A stretch of DNA of 64,000 nt from JAQVEM01 sp964603595 (GTDB taxonomy: Bacteria > Actinomycetota > Humimicrobiia > Humimicrobiales > Humimicrobiaceae): NCBI GenBank assembly GCA_964603595.1, contig CAZRVN010000006.1, positions 1 to 64,000 of the forward strand, written 5' to 3'. How positions within the stretch are numbered: position 1 is the stretch's first letter; every line of letters starts with the position of its first letter. This document shows, piece by piece, positions 1 to 8,003 of this stretch. A program made the position numbers and the translations under genes. Under the pieces are notes generated by a model that saw nothing but the letters and a program-made list of their open reading frames with translations, was not told the origin of the DNA and searched no databases.

Positions 1-703
1 TGGTTCCAATCTTTTTACCCATTATAGCACCTTTTATATTTCCATGTTTTGTAATGTCAAAAACCACAACAGGTAGATTATTCTCCATACATAAAGAAGT
101 GGCGGTCGAGTCAAGTACTCTGAGGTCTTTTCTTAATACATCAAGAAAATTTAACTTCTCAAATTTTTTGGCATCTTTAAACTTTACAGGGTCCTTGTTG
201 TATACACCATCTACTTTTGTAGCTTTAAATATTATTTCGGCATCTATTTCCAGAGCCCTTAAAGCAGCAGCCGTATCTGTAGTAAAATATGGCTTACCTG
301 TCCCCCCGGCAAATATAACTACTCTTTTCTTCTCAAGATGTCTTACTGCCCTTCTTCTTATAAAAGGTTCAGCGATTTCCTGTATGGATATCGCAGTCTG
401 TACCCTGGTAACTACCCCCATTTTTTCTAATGCATTCTGCAATCCCAGAGCATTCATTATAGTTGCTAGCATTCCAATATAATCAGCAGTTGTCCTGTCC
501 ATCCCGTTTGCACTTGCAGAAACACCACGCCAGAAATTACCTCCTCCTATTACTACTGCAACTTCAACACCCAGCTCAACTACCTCTTTAATCTGGCTGG
601 ATATATTATTTATGACTCCGGGGTCTATTCCATAATCAAGCTCACCAAGCAGTGCTTCCCCGCTAATCTTAAGTAAAACTCTTTTATATTTTAACTTCTC
701 CAT
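1..703 (-). CDS. pyrH: UMP kinase (3' end cut by window edge)
   Basis: Phosphorylates UMP to UDP with ATP in the cytoplasm, linking the pyr operon product to nucleotide synthesis. I translated it by eye from the ATG at 703-701; 234 residues are visible before the window ends. The amino-acid-kinase fold shows KISGEALLG at residues 12-20, GGGNFWRG at 53-60, and TGKPYFTTDTAAALRA at 135-150, followed by the KATKVDGVY segment near 160-168, all typical of bacterial PyrH. Family members are about 235-245 residues, so only a few C-terminal residues are missing. It is the last visible gene of rpsB-tsf-pyrH, about 60 nt after tsf. Frr would be the expected next gene outside the window. Confidence 0.95.
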   Translation of the reverse strand, partial: MEKLKYKRVLLKISGEALLGELDYGIDPGVINNISSQIKEVVELGVEVAVVIGGGNFWRGVSASANGMDRTTADYIGMLATIMNALGLQNALEKMGVVTRVQTAISIQEIAEPFIRRRAVRHLEKKRVVIFAGGTGKPYFTTDTAAALRALEIDAEIIFKATKVDGVYNKDPVKFKDAKKFEKLNFLDVLRKDLRVLDSTATSLCMENNLPVVVFDITKHGNIKGAIMGKKIGT

Positions 704-762
704 ATACCTGTTTATTTTCCCTTAAAAGGGCGGAAATACTTATGAATTCTACTTACTCTTAT

Positions 763-1362
763 CTACTTACCTGCACCCAGGACATATCTTTCAAATCTTT
801 TAATTACGATATTCTCACCAAGCTTCGCTATATTTTCCTTTACCAGGTTATCTATATTCTTATCATTATCCTTTACAAAAAGCTGCTCCATCAGGCAATT
901 TTCTTCATAAAATTTTTTAATTTTACCTTCAGCAATTCTGTCCAATATCTTTTCGGGCTTTCCTTCATTTAATGCCTGTTTCTTATAGAGTTGTTTTTCC
1001 TCTTCTACCATTTCATCCGGAACGTCTTCTTTTGAAACATATAAAGGTGCTGCAGCTGCAATATGAAGTGCGATGTTATGCACCAGATTTTTAAATATTT
1101 CATTTCTTGCTACAAAATCAGTCTCGCAATTGACTTCAACCAGTACGCCGATTCTGGAACCAGGATGTATGTAACTGTCAACCAGACCTTCTTTCGCGGC
1201 TCTGAAAGCTTTTTTTGAGGCCTCTGCCAGTCCCTTCTCTTTTAATAATTCTTCTGCTTTCTTCATGTCTCCATTACTCTCTATCAGAGCTTTTTTACAA
1301 TCCATCATTCCGGCTTTGCTTTTTTCTCTTAATTCTTTAACCATTCCAGCATTAATTTCCAT
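763..1362 (-). CDS. tsf: Elongation factor Ts, short form
   Basis: Guanine-nucleotide exchange factor that recycles EF-Tu from GDP to GTP. The protein has 199 residues, the short form found in many bacteria such as Thermus, rather than the roughly 280 residues of E. coli. The N-terminal UBA-like module (residues 1-50, with LREKSKAGMMDCKKAL) and the core motif NCETDFVARNE near residues 78-88 are diagnostic. It lies 30 nt downstream of rpsB, the near-universal arrangement, and should be co-transcribed with it from the promoter at 2303-2331. Confidence 0.97.
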   Translation of the reverse strand: MEINAGMVKELREKSKAGMMDCKKALIESNGDMKKAEELLKEKGLAEASKKAFRAAKEGLVDSYIHPGSRIGVLVEVNCETDFVARNEIFKNLVHNIALHIAAAAPLYVSKEDVPDEMVEEEKQLYKKQALNEGKPEKILDRIAEGKIKKFYEENCLMEQLFVKDNDKNIDNLVKENIAKLGENIVIKRFERYVLGAGK

Positions 1363-1392
1363 TTTTTTCTTTCCTTACTTCCTCAATAGTTA

Positions 1393-2196
1393 TTAAACCC
1401 ACACATCATCTTCGGGTAATTCTCCCAGCTCATCTTCAGTTTTTAGCTCTTCCAGTTTCTTGGATTCTAATTCCTTTTCTTCCTTTTCCTCCGGGCTTTT
1501 TTCAGTTTTTATTTTCTCTTCATTGCCCTCCTTCACGGCTTCGCATATTACACCTGTTATTAAACTACATGAACGGATTGCATCATCATTACCCGGAATA
1601 ACAAAATCGATAAGATCAGGGTCACAATTAGTATCAGTTATAGCCACTATCGGTATTCCCAGCTTCCTTGCTTCTCTAACAGCGATAATTTCTTTATTGG
1701 GATCTATAATGTAAAGAATTTCAGGAAGCTTTTTCATGTTTCTGATGCCTCCTATATTAAATAGAAGCTTGTCGTATTCTTTTCTTATTCCCAGAACTTC
1801 TTTCTTTGTTAATTTTTCAAAAATCCCTGATTTTTCCATATTTTCTATCTCTTCAATTCTTTTTGCTCTTTTGCTTATAGTCTCAAAGTTAGTGAGGGTA
1901 CCTCCCAGCCATCTATTTCTGACATAAGGCATTTCACACTCACTGGCATAAGATTCTACTATATCCTGTATTTGCCTTTTCGTGCCGATAAATAATACCT
2001 TTCCGCCTTCACTTGCTACCCTTTTAACGTATTCATACGCTTCTATTAATAGTCTCTGGGTTTCCTGTAAATCAATAATATATATACCATTTTTATCTGT
2101 GTATATATATTTTTTCATTTTTGGATTCCACTTTTTGGTTTGATGGCCAAAATGGACTCCCACTTCCAGCAGTTGCTTCATAGTTACGATGCTCAA
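1393..2196 (-). CDS. rpsB: 30S ribosomal protein S2
   Basis: Small-subunit ribosomal protein of 267 residues. The N-terminus reads MKQLLEVGVHFGHQTKKWNP, the S2 signature, and continues with FIGTKRQIQDIVESYA and NRWLGGTLTNF. The start is a TTG at 2196-2194, preceded by AGGGAGGT with 7 nt between GGAGG and the codon; the downstream ATG (2181) is already inside the conserved block, so the TTG start is well supported. The last 45 residues are an acidic, Glu/Lys-rich tail of low complexity, a common but poorly conserved S2 extension. First gene of rpsB-tsf-pyrH, with its own promoter about 100 nt upstream. Confidence 0.97.
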   Translation of the reverse strand: MSIVTMKQLLEVGVHFGHQTKKWNPKMKKYIYTDKNGIYIIDLQETQRLLIEAYEYVKRVASEGGKVLFIGTKRQIQDIVESYASECEMPYVRNRWLGGTLTNFETISKRAKRIEEIENMEKSGIFEKLTKKEVLGIRKEYDKLLFNIGGIRNMKKLPEILYIIDPNKEIIAVREARKLGIPIVAITDTNCDPDLIDFVIPGNDDAIRSCSLITGVICEAVKEGNEEKIKTEKSPEEKEEKELESKKLEELKTEDELGELPEDDVWV

Positions 2197-2302
2197 AATT
2201 GTACCTCCCTGTTTTTATGGTTTATCCTCCACCACTTTAACTGCATATTAGTTCACCATTTTACTACAAGCGGTGTGTGTAATTTCAACGTTCAAGTCTA
2301 GC

Positions 2303-2331
2303 ATAATACATATATTTCATCAAATAATCAA
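2303..2331 (-). promoter_or_regulatory. Promoter of rpsB-tsf-pyrH
   Basis: On the minus strand TTGATT (2331-2326) and TATTAT (2308-2303) are separated by exactly 17 bp, a good match to a housekeeping sigma-70/SigA promoter. Transcription would begin near 2296, giving a leader of about 100 nt before the TTG start of rpsB. It sits in the only sizeable gap between xer and rpsB, which supports the call. Confidence 0.65.
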
Positions 2332-2364
2332 TAAAAATTATTCCAATTATACAGGGCAAAATAA

Positions 2365-3291
2365 TTACCCTCTATCGGTATCATTTTTTGCCCTAGGATG
2401 GAACTTCTTATAGTCTTTTTTTAGTTTCTTAATGTTCAGATGTGAATATATCTGGGTTGTAGATATATTTTCATGGCCAAGAAGTTCCTGAATTTCTCTT
2501 ATACCTGCACCTTCCTGCAGCAGGTGAGTTGCAAAACTATGTCTGATACTGTGAGGAGTGATATTTTTATCAATTGTTGCTTTTCTTATATATTTTTTAA
2601 CTATATTCCTCATACTTCGTGAAGATAACCCCATGCCGAATCTATTCAAAAAAAAGTGCCTGTCACTTTTACCCCTATTTTTACTTGAATAAACAATCCT
2701 ATGCCTCGCCTCCATATACTTTTCCATCCAGTAAAGCGCAGTTTTGTTTAAATAAACAAACCTCTGCTTCCTGCCTTTTCCGGTCACTATTATTTCATCT
2801 TTTCCAATATCAAAATCTTTCATCTTTAAATTCTCCACTTCACTTATCCTGGCACCTGTAGAATAAAGCAATTCTAAAATAGCCCTATCCCTTATTTCCA
2901 GATCACTTGACGGTTTCAGACTATCAAACAACTTCCTTGTCTCGCTTATAGACATAAAAGAATAAAGACACTGCCTTCTCCTGGGGACATTAATAAACTG
3001 TGTTAACTGGAAATTAATAAAATCATTTCTTTCAAGGAATTTAAAAAAGTTAATAAGAGATGAGTATTTTCTAACAACAGTTCTATTTGAATATTTATAA
3101 TTATCTATGAATTTTAAAAATTCCCTGAAAACTTCAATATTTAAAGACCCGGTACCGGTAACATTCCTGTCTTTTAAAAAAAATAAAAACTGTAATATAT
3201 CTTTCTTATAGGAATTTATGGAATTAAGTGATAAATTCTTTTCGTATTTTAGATACTTTATATAAAGTTCCAGACAATTAAATAAATCCAT
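2365..3291 (-). CDS. xerC: Tyrosine recombinase, XerC/XerD type
   Basis: Site-specific recombinase of 308 residues, expected to resolve chromosome dimers at dif. The N-terminal SAM-like core-binding domain covers about residues 1-95. The catalytic domain shows the full set of active-site residues: Arg in STGARISEVENL, Lys in VTGKGRKQR, the HSIRH box, His in LLGHENISTTQIYSHL and the nucleophilic Tyr in the same stretch. It starts 2 nt after the preceding gene's stop and is likely co-transcribed with comM-dprA. A position between dprA and rpsB is where xer genes often sit in Actinobacteria. Whether it is XerC or XerD cannot be decided from sequence alone, since no second copy is in the window. 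Confidence 0.9.
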   Translation of the reverse strand: MDLFNCLELYIKYLKYEKNLSLNSINSYKKDILQFLFFLKDRNVTGTGSLNIEVFREFLKFIDNYKYSNRTVVRKYSSLINFFKFLERNDFINFQLTQFINVPRRRQCLYSFMSISETRKLFDSLKPSSDLEIRDRAILELLYSTGARISEVENLKMKDFDIGKDEIIVTGKGRKQRFVYLNKTALYWMEKYMEARHRIVYSSKNRGKSDRHFFLNRFGMGLSSRSMRNIVKKYIRKATIDKNITPHSIRHSFATHLLQEGAGIREIQELLGHENISTTQIYSHLNIKKLKKDYKKFHPRAKNDTDRG

Positions 3292-3293
3292 GC

Positions 3294-3716
3294 TTATATG
3301 TAATCACTCTCAATATCCCTCATCTTATTTTTTATAACGCTGCGTATTTTTTCTATTTCCTGCATTCTGTTAAAAACTACGGCTTTCTCATTAGCAGACG
3401 GCTTAAAGCTGTTATTCTTTGCTTCTCTCAATGCATTCTTGAGTTTATTAATCATATCAATAATCTTATATCTTATTTTATCCGACCGGTAATCAACTTT
3501 TAATTGATCCTTTGAAAGCTCTCTTAAAATGTCATCAAACTTTTCTATGGCGTTCTCTATGATAGCACCTGCTCTTGCTTCGTTAAGTCTCTTCCCCGTA
3601 TTCATTCTATCCATGATTTTTTTTAAATCTTTCCCCAGGATATTATCATACTGGTATAATGACAATCCAAGTGGACTCTTAGGCCTTTCTATTTTCTTTT
3701 TTCTAAATAATCCCAT
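3294..3716 (-). CDS. Small basic helical protein of unknown function
   Basis: A 140-residue protein that I do not recognise. It opens with MGLFRKKKIERPKSPLG, a short hydrophobic-plus-basic start that could touch a membrane or nucleic acid, followed by predicted long helices rich in Lys, Glu and Ile (about residues 25-70 and 75-138). There is no signal peptide, membrane span, cysteine or catalytic motif. It sits in the comM-dprA-xer run, 66 nt after dprA and 2 nt before xer, so it is probably translated from the same mRNA. ATG start with ATCAGGGAGAT just upstream as Shine-Dalgarno. A role with DNA processing or recombination is suggested only by position. Confidence 0.75.
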   Translation of the reverse strand: MGLFRKKKIERPKSPLGLSLYQYDNILGKDLKKIMDRMNTGKRLNEARAGAIIENAIEKFDDILRELSKDQLKVDYRSDKIRYKIIDMINKLKNALREAKNNSFKPSANEKAVVFNRMQEIEKIRSVIKNKMRDIESDYI

Positions 3717-3782
3717 ATATCTCCCTGATAAAATTATAAAATTTTTACATTTTTTTATAATATTATTATTCTAATATAAAAT

Positions 3783-4904
3783 CTAAAATAATCTAACATA
3801 TTTATTAAAACTATCTTCCCTTATTAACCGATTCATTTCAAGAGATGTGATTATATTTAGAACATTTCTTAGCTCTATCCCCGAATATTCTACTATTTCT
3901 TCCATGCTCTTTGGTTTATAGCCGATAAACTTATATATTTTTAATTCATTACCAGAAAGATTAACATCATGCTTTTTGCCCTTATTGCAGACACGGGTTG
4001 TTTTTTGATCTATGTTTAAAACTTTATCCCTGTATTGTGAAAATTCCTCCAGTATATCATCAATACTTTCCACCAGTTTTGCCCCCTGCTTAATTAATAT
4101 GTGACATCCCTTATTTACAGGACTGAAAATATTGCCTGGAACTGCGAACACTTCCCTGTTCTGCTTTAATGCTATCCCACAGGTTATTATAGCCCCGCTT
4201 CTTTCTCCTGCCTCTACAACTACAACACCGTTACAAAGGCCACTTATAATCCTATTTCTAACTGGAAAATTAGACTTCAGTGGTGGCGTTCCCGGTAAAA
4301 ATTCAGTTATTATAGCACCATTATTGAGAATATCTTTATATAAAAATCTATTTTCGGGAGGATATACCACGTCAATTCCACATCCGAGGACACCGATGCT
4401 TCCGCCTTTTTCTTTAAGTGCAGCTTTATGTGCAAAACTGTCAATTCCAGCAGCAAGCCCGCTTACGATAGTTATACCTATTCCAGACAGGTTTTTACTT
4501 ATATAGCCAACCACCTCCCTGCCATAGTCAGTACATTTCCTGCTGCCCACTACAGCAATTGCAAAACTCATGCTTTTTATTTTATTACCTTTAAAAAACA
4601 ATAAAGGAGGAGGCAGGTATATTTGTTCCAGAAGTTTGGGGTAATTATTATTACTGATTTCCAGTAATCCTATCTTATTTTTTAAAATGAAATTAATTAT
4701 TCCCTGATAAGAACATCTACTGTATTTTTTATCTAACGCCTCTTTCCCATATTTAAATTTTAAATTCTTATATTTTAAGAAATACTTTAAAGTTTCATCA
4801 ATATTACGATTATTTCTCTTATATACATCAATAAATTTTGATGTTTTAACCCCTTTCTCAAACAGTATATATAATATTTTCCTGCTGGTATTATTAATTT
4901 TCAT
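3783..4904 (-). CDS. dprA: DNA processing protein DprA
   Basis: DprA/Smf loads RecA on incoming single-stranded DNA during natural transformation and protects that DNA. The 373-residue protein has an N-terminal helical region (residues 1-95), the extended Rossmann fold with VVGSRKCTDYGREV near residue 115, GLAAGIDSFAHKAAL near 145 and GVLGCGIDVVYPPENR near 170, and a C-terminal winged-helix region (about 310-373). Its ATG overlaps the comM stop by 4 nt (ATGA), a sign of translational coupling. The comM-dprA pair is the usual actinobacterial context. Confidence 0.95.
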   Translation of the reverse strand: MKINNTSRKILYILFEKGVKTSKFIDVYKRNNRNIDETLKYFLKYKNLKFKYGKEALDKKYSRCSYQGIINFILKNKIGLLEISNNNYPKLLEQIYLPPPLLFFKGNKIKSMSFAIAVVGSRKCTDYGREVVGYISKNLSGIGITIVSGLAAGIDSFAHKAALKEKGGSIGVLGCGIDVVYPPENRFLYKDILNNGAIITEFLPGTPPLKSNFPVRNRIISGLCNGVVVVEAGERSGAIITCGIALKQNREVFAVPGNIFSPVNKGCHILIKQGAKLVESIDDILEEFSQYRDKVLNIDQKTTRVCNKGKKHDVNLSGNELKIYKFIGYKPKSMEEIVEYSGIELRNVLNIITSLEMNRLIREDSFNKYVRLF

Positions 4905-6445
4905 AAGCGGTTTATATAACTGTTAAGATGGCAATTAAAACTTACCCTGTAATTAACAGCTTCAATTATATGATTTTCCTTTATAGAATCGCTTCCTTCC
5001 AGGTCAGCTATGGTCCTTGATACTTTTAAAACACTCACTGTGCCCCTTGCTGTCAAATTGTATCTTTTTGAAATTGCATATACCAGGTTTCTTATGTTTT
5101 TATCTTTTTCAAGCCACTTACTAATAATATTTATCCCGATCTCGGAGTTATAGCTGATATCTTTTTCTCTGAACCGCCTATCCTGAATCTTCATGCATCC
5201 AGTAATACGTTTTTTAATCTTGCTCGAGTCCTCACTTTTTCTTTCATTTACAAAACTGCCCTCAGGTAGTCTATCTATAGCAACTCTCATATCAATTCTA
5301 TCCATAACCGGACCGGACATTTTTTTCCAGAATCTCTTAATTTCCCTTAAGCTACAGACACATTTTTTGCTGTCATTACCAAAGTATCCACAATAACACG
5401 GGTTGGTAGCTACTATTAACATAAAATTACAGGGGAAACTATAAGAAAAATTATTTCTGGTAATGGTTACTCTTTTATCTTCCAGCGGCTGCCTTAAATC
5501 TTCTATATAATTCCCAGAGAACTGGGAAAATTCATCCAGGAAGAGCACCCCCTTATGAGAAAGACTAATCTCACCCGGTTTTGGACTAATACCTCCTCCT
5601 ATAAGCCCTATCCTGCTTATAGTATGATGCGGACTCCTAAACGGCCTTTTTTGTATAAGACTGCTGACATTTTTCTCATATAAACTATAAATTCTGGTAA
5701 CATCTACACATTCCTGAATGTTTAAATCAGGCATTATTGTAACAGTTCTTCTGGCAAGCATTGTCTTACCACTCCCAGGCGGCCCAATAAGCATAATATT
5801 ATGCCTGCCCCCAACAGCTATTTCCAGTGCCCTTTTTGCTTTAAGCTGGCCTTTTACATCACTAAAATCAAAGCTATAATCATTAAATTTTCTCCTGTTG
5901 CTTTCCTTTCTGTATGTAAATTTTCCTACTTTATCCCTGTCTGAAAGTATCTCCACAGCTTCTGAAAGATTCCTGCATGCAATTATTTTTAAACCTGAAA
6001 TAAAAGAAACCTGATTGGCTATCCCGTAAGGTACAAAAAAGAATTTTTTTTCTATATTTTTTGCTTCCTCTGCCATAGAAATCAGCCCTTTTACCGGATT
6101 AATGCTGCCATCAAGTGACAGCTCACCTACGAAACAAGATTCTCCTGATATAGCTGATTTTACCTGTCCACTGGCTGAAAGAATTGAAAGTGCTATGGGT
6201 AAATCATAGAAAGAACCATCTTTTTTTATATCTGCGGGAGAAAGATTTACAATTATTTTTTTTACCGGAAAGTCAAACCCACTGTTAATTACTGCAGACC
6301 TTACCCTCTGTCTTGATTCATTTATCGCTTTTCCGGGAAGACCTACTATTATAAATTCAGGCAATCCCCTGGTAATATGTACTTCTACAGAAACTTTTAC
6401 CGCATCAATCCCGGTCAATGTAAAGCTGTCCAGTTTAAATAACAT
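4901..6445 (-). CDS. comM: ComM/YifB-type AAA+ ATPase (Mg-chelatase-like)
   Basis: ComM is a hexameric AAA+ helicase that promotes branch migration during integration of transforming DNA. The 514-residue protein has an N-terminal Lon-protease-like (S5) fold (residues 1-170, with GLPGKAINESRQRVRSA), Walker A GPPGSGKTMLARR near residue 221, Walker B VLFLDEFSQF near 300, the cysteine cluster NPCYCGYFGNDSKKCVCS and a C-terminal Mg-chelatase domain. No Shine-Dalgarno precedes the ATG; a promoter -10 ends only 6 nt upstream, so the mRNA is probably leaderless. It heads a comM-dprA-hypothetical-xer operon. Confidence 0.95.
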   Translation of the reverse strand: MLFKLDSFTLTGIDAVKVSVEVHITRGLPEFIIVGLPGKAINESRQRVRSAVINSGFDFPVKKIIVNLSPADIKKDGSFYDLPIALSILSASGQVKSAISGESCFVGELSLDGSINPVKGLISMAEEAKNIEKKFFFVPYGIANQVSFISGLKIIACRNLSEAVEILSDRDKVGKFTYRKESNRRKFNDYSFDFSDVKGQLKAKRALEIAVGGRHNIMLIGPPGSGKTMLARRTVTIMPDLNIQECVDVTRIYSLYEKNVSSLIQKRPFRSPHHTISRIGLIGGGISPKPGEISLSHKGVLFLDEFSQFSGNYIEDLRQPLEDKRVTITRNNFSYSFPCNFMLIVATNPCYCGYFGNDSKKCVCSLREIKRFWKKMSGPVMDRIDMRVAIDRLPEGSFVNERKSEDSSKIKKRITGCMKIQDRRFREKDISYNSEIGINIISKWLEKDKNIRNLVYAISKRYNLTARGTVSVLKVSRTIADLEGSDSIKENHIIEAVNYRVSFNCHLNSYINRL

Positions 6446-6451
6446 TTTTCA

Positions 6452-6477
6452 ATTATATATGCAATTGCACATATAAT
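6452..6477. repeat. 26-bp near-perfect palindrome over the comM promoter
   Basis: The arms 6452-6464 and 6465-6477 are complementary at 12 of 13 positions, centred on CAATTG, with a single mismatch at 6459/6470. The palindrome covers the -10 box and nearly all of the spacer. Because of its symmetry it also places a TATAAT on the plus strand (6472-6477). Size and position fit an operator for a dimeric repressor, but no cognate regulator is visible. Confidence 0.6.
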
Positions 6478-6480
6478 CAA
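6452..6480 (-). promoter_or_regulatory. Promoter of comM-dprA, predicted leaderless start
   Basis: TTGATT (6480-6475) and a perfect TATAAT (6457-6452) are 17 bp apart on the minus strand. The -10 box ends 6 nt before the comM ATG (6445), so transcription should start at or next to the A of the start codon. This agrees with the lack of any purine-rich ribosome-binding site, and leaderless mRNAs are common in Actinobacteria. Confidence 0.65.
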
Positions 6481-6635
6481 TTATATACAGTATAAATTTT
6501 GCATAATATAAAAAATGGAAGAAATCAGTATAAACTATCCGAGTGGTCTAACAGGGATAACCTATTAGCAGTTGTTTTGATAATATTGAATAAATAAAAA
6601 AATTTAGAAATAAAAGTCAGCTGCATCAGTAATTA

Positions 6636-7931
6636 TTACGGGTTATAAACAATATTCAGATTTATGTCACAATCATTATATATCCACATATCAAAATTAT
6701 TATCGTTATCCGTAAGCATGCCACTGAAATAAAGCATAATCTGGAATCTCTGCTCCCTGTTATCTATAGCTTTTTGAATCTCATTTTTTAGTTCCGGCGA
6801 AGTACAGATAAAATCATAATAACTAACCTGAGCTACATATTTACCGGTCATATTAAAATCTGAAGGTTGACCTACACCCCAGTTTACCGAAAGAATATAT
6901 AGCGGTTTAAAAGATGAAAGATTGCCCTGCTGATTATTGGAACTGGCGGTCAGCTTGGCAGAGTTTATATTTGCTCCTGAAAACCCTGTTATATCAAAGC
7001 TTATCACACCTTTATAAGCATAGTTATTCAAACAATCTCCTACACGGTGGATTGATCCGATATACACAGAGGGTTTATTACTCAAATCTCCACCCTCACC
7101 TGTCACAATAGGTAAGTCTGCATTCAAAACCGGTGGAGGTTGTGATGGTAAAACTTCAACAGTCTCAGTTTTGGTAGCCGTTCCACCCCTACCATCACTT
7201 ACAACCACGCTTAAATCATAAAATCCATCATTTAAAGGAGTGGTCCATACTATGGAGCTACTATAAATATCATCTATTATGCCCCCTGAAGTACTCCATT
7301 CATAGTTTAAATTATCACCATCGGGGTCGCTGGCGCTTACAGACACCGTATAATCCTGACCTGTATAGTGACTACCCATAAAAGTTATTTCAGATATAAC
7401 AGGGCTTCTATTACACCCCCATGAAAGCTCTAATGAATCCGTTGCAGTTCCTGACAGGTTAGTTGCCTTGGCTGTTAAAGTATAAGTATTACCTGGATTA
7501 TTAATATTGACCTGTGCTTTATGCTGACCCCATGCACCATTGCTGTCATCCCTGCTCCATTCAACCTCAGGAGCCGGCACACCCGAAACATTAGCTTTTA
7601 TTCTGTAATAACATATATTACCAGCAGATTCCGGACCCTCATATATCTCAAGAGTTATAGTAGGAGCTGCAGCTGTTTCTTCAACTTCTTCTTCTGATAC
7701 CCCATTTTCTCCATCCCCAGCCAGCGCTTTTTCATCTGTATCTCCTTCATTCTCTCCATCTTCTGCTACTTCCCCTTCTTCATTTTCCGCTTCTCCTGGC
7801 CTTTCAGAGTCTCCAGCTTCCAAGTCCTCTGCTTCTTCTCCCGAACTGCACCAATTACATATCAAGGCAGTACACAACAGAAAAATGAAAGCTAAAATCC
7901 CCAGGATTTTAAATAAATTACTTTTTTTCAC
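6636..7931 (-). CDS. Secreted or surface-anchored multi-domain protein (Ig/PKD-like, DNRLRE-like C-terminus)
   Basis: A 431-residue exported protein. Residues 1-28 form a signal sequence (MKKS, then a hydrophobic core). The mature N-terminus would begin in a Cys-Ser-Ser-Gly-Glu stretch that resembles a lipoprotein anchor but with a non-standard lipobox. Residues 31-90 are an acidic Glu/Gly/Asp-rich linker. Then come an Ig-like strand-rich segment (about 92-170), a PKD/cadherin-like segment (about 175-260, with SASDPDGDNLNYEW and VVVSDGRGG) and a C-terminal domain (about 270-431) whose YKGVISFDITGF and INSAKLTAS resemble DNRLRE/CBM-type domains of surface proteins. GTG start without a strong Shine-Dalgarno. 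It lies 72 nt downstream of the HD-GYP sensor gene and interrupts the yraN-comM order. Cell-surface binding is inferred; the ligand is unknown. Confidence 0.8.
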   Translation of the reverse strand: MKKSNLFKILGILAFIFLLCTALICNWCSSGEEAEDLEAGDSERPGEAENEEGEVAEDGENEGDTDEKALAGDGENGVSEEEVEETAAAPTITLEIYEGPESAGNICYYRIKANVSGVPAPEVEWSRDDSNGAWGQHKAQVNINNPGNTYTLTAKATNLSGTATDSLELSWGCNRSPVISEITFMGSHYTGQDYTVSVSASDPDGDNLNYEWSTSGGIIDDIYSSSIVWTTPLNDGFYDLSVVVSDGRGGTATKTETVEVLPSQPPPVLNADLPIVTGEGGDLSNKPSVYIGSIHRVGDCLNNYAYKGVISFDITGFSGANINSAKLTASSNNQQGNLSSFKPLYILSVNWGVGQPSDFNMTGKYVAQVSYYDFICTSPELKNEIQKAIDNREQRFQIMLYFSGMLTDNDNNFDMWIYNDCDINLNIVYNP

Positions 7932-8003
7932 CTTAGACTTTCAAGGTAAGATAATTATTTTTAAAATATATGTTTTATAAGATAATTTAATAACAAATAA
8001 GAA

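Noticed and set aside
6550..6575. Inverted repeat TAACAGG/CCTATTA between comM and the surface-protein gene
   Set aside because: Seven-bp arms with a wobble pair and no U run; not clearly a terminator or operator.
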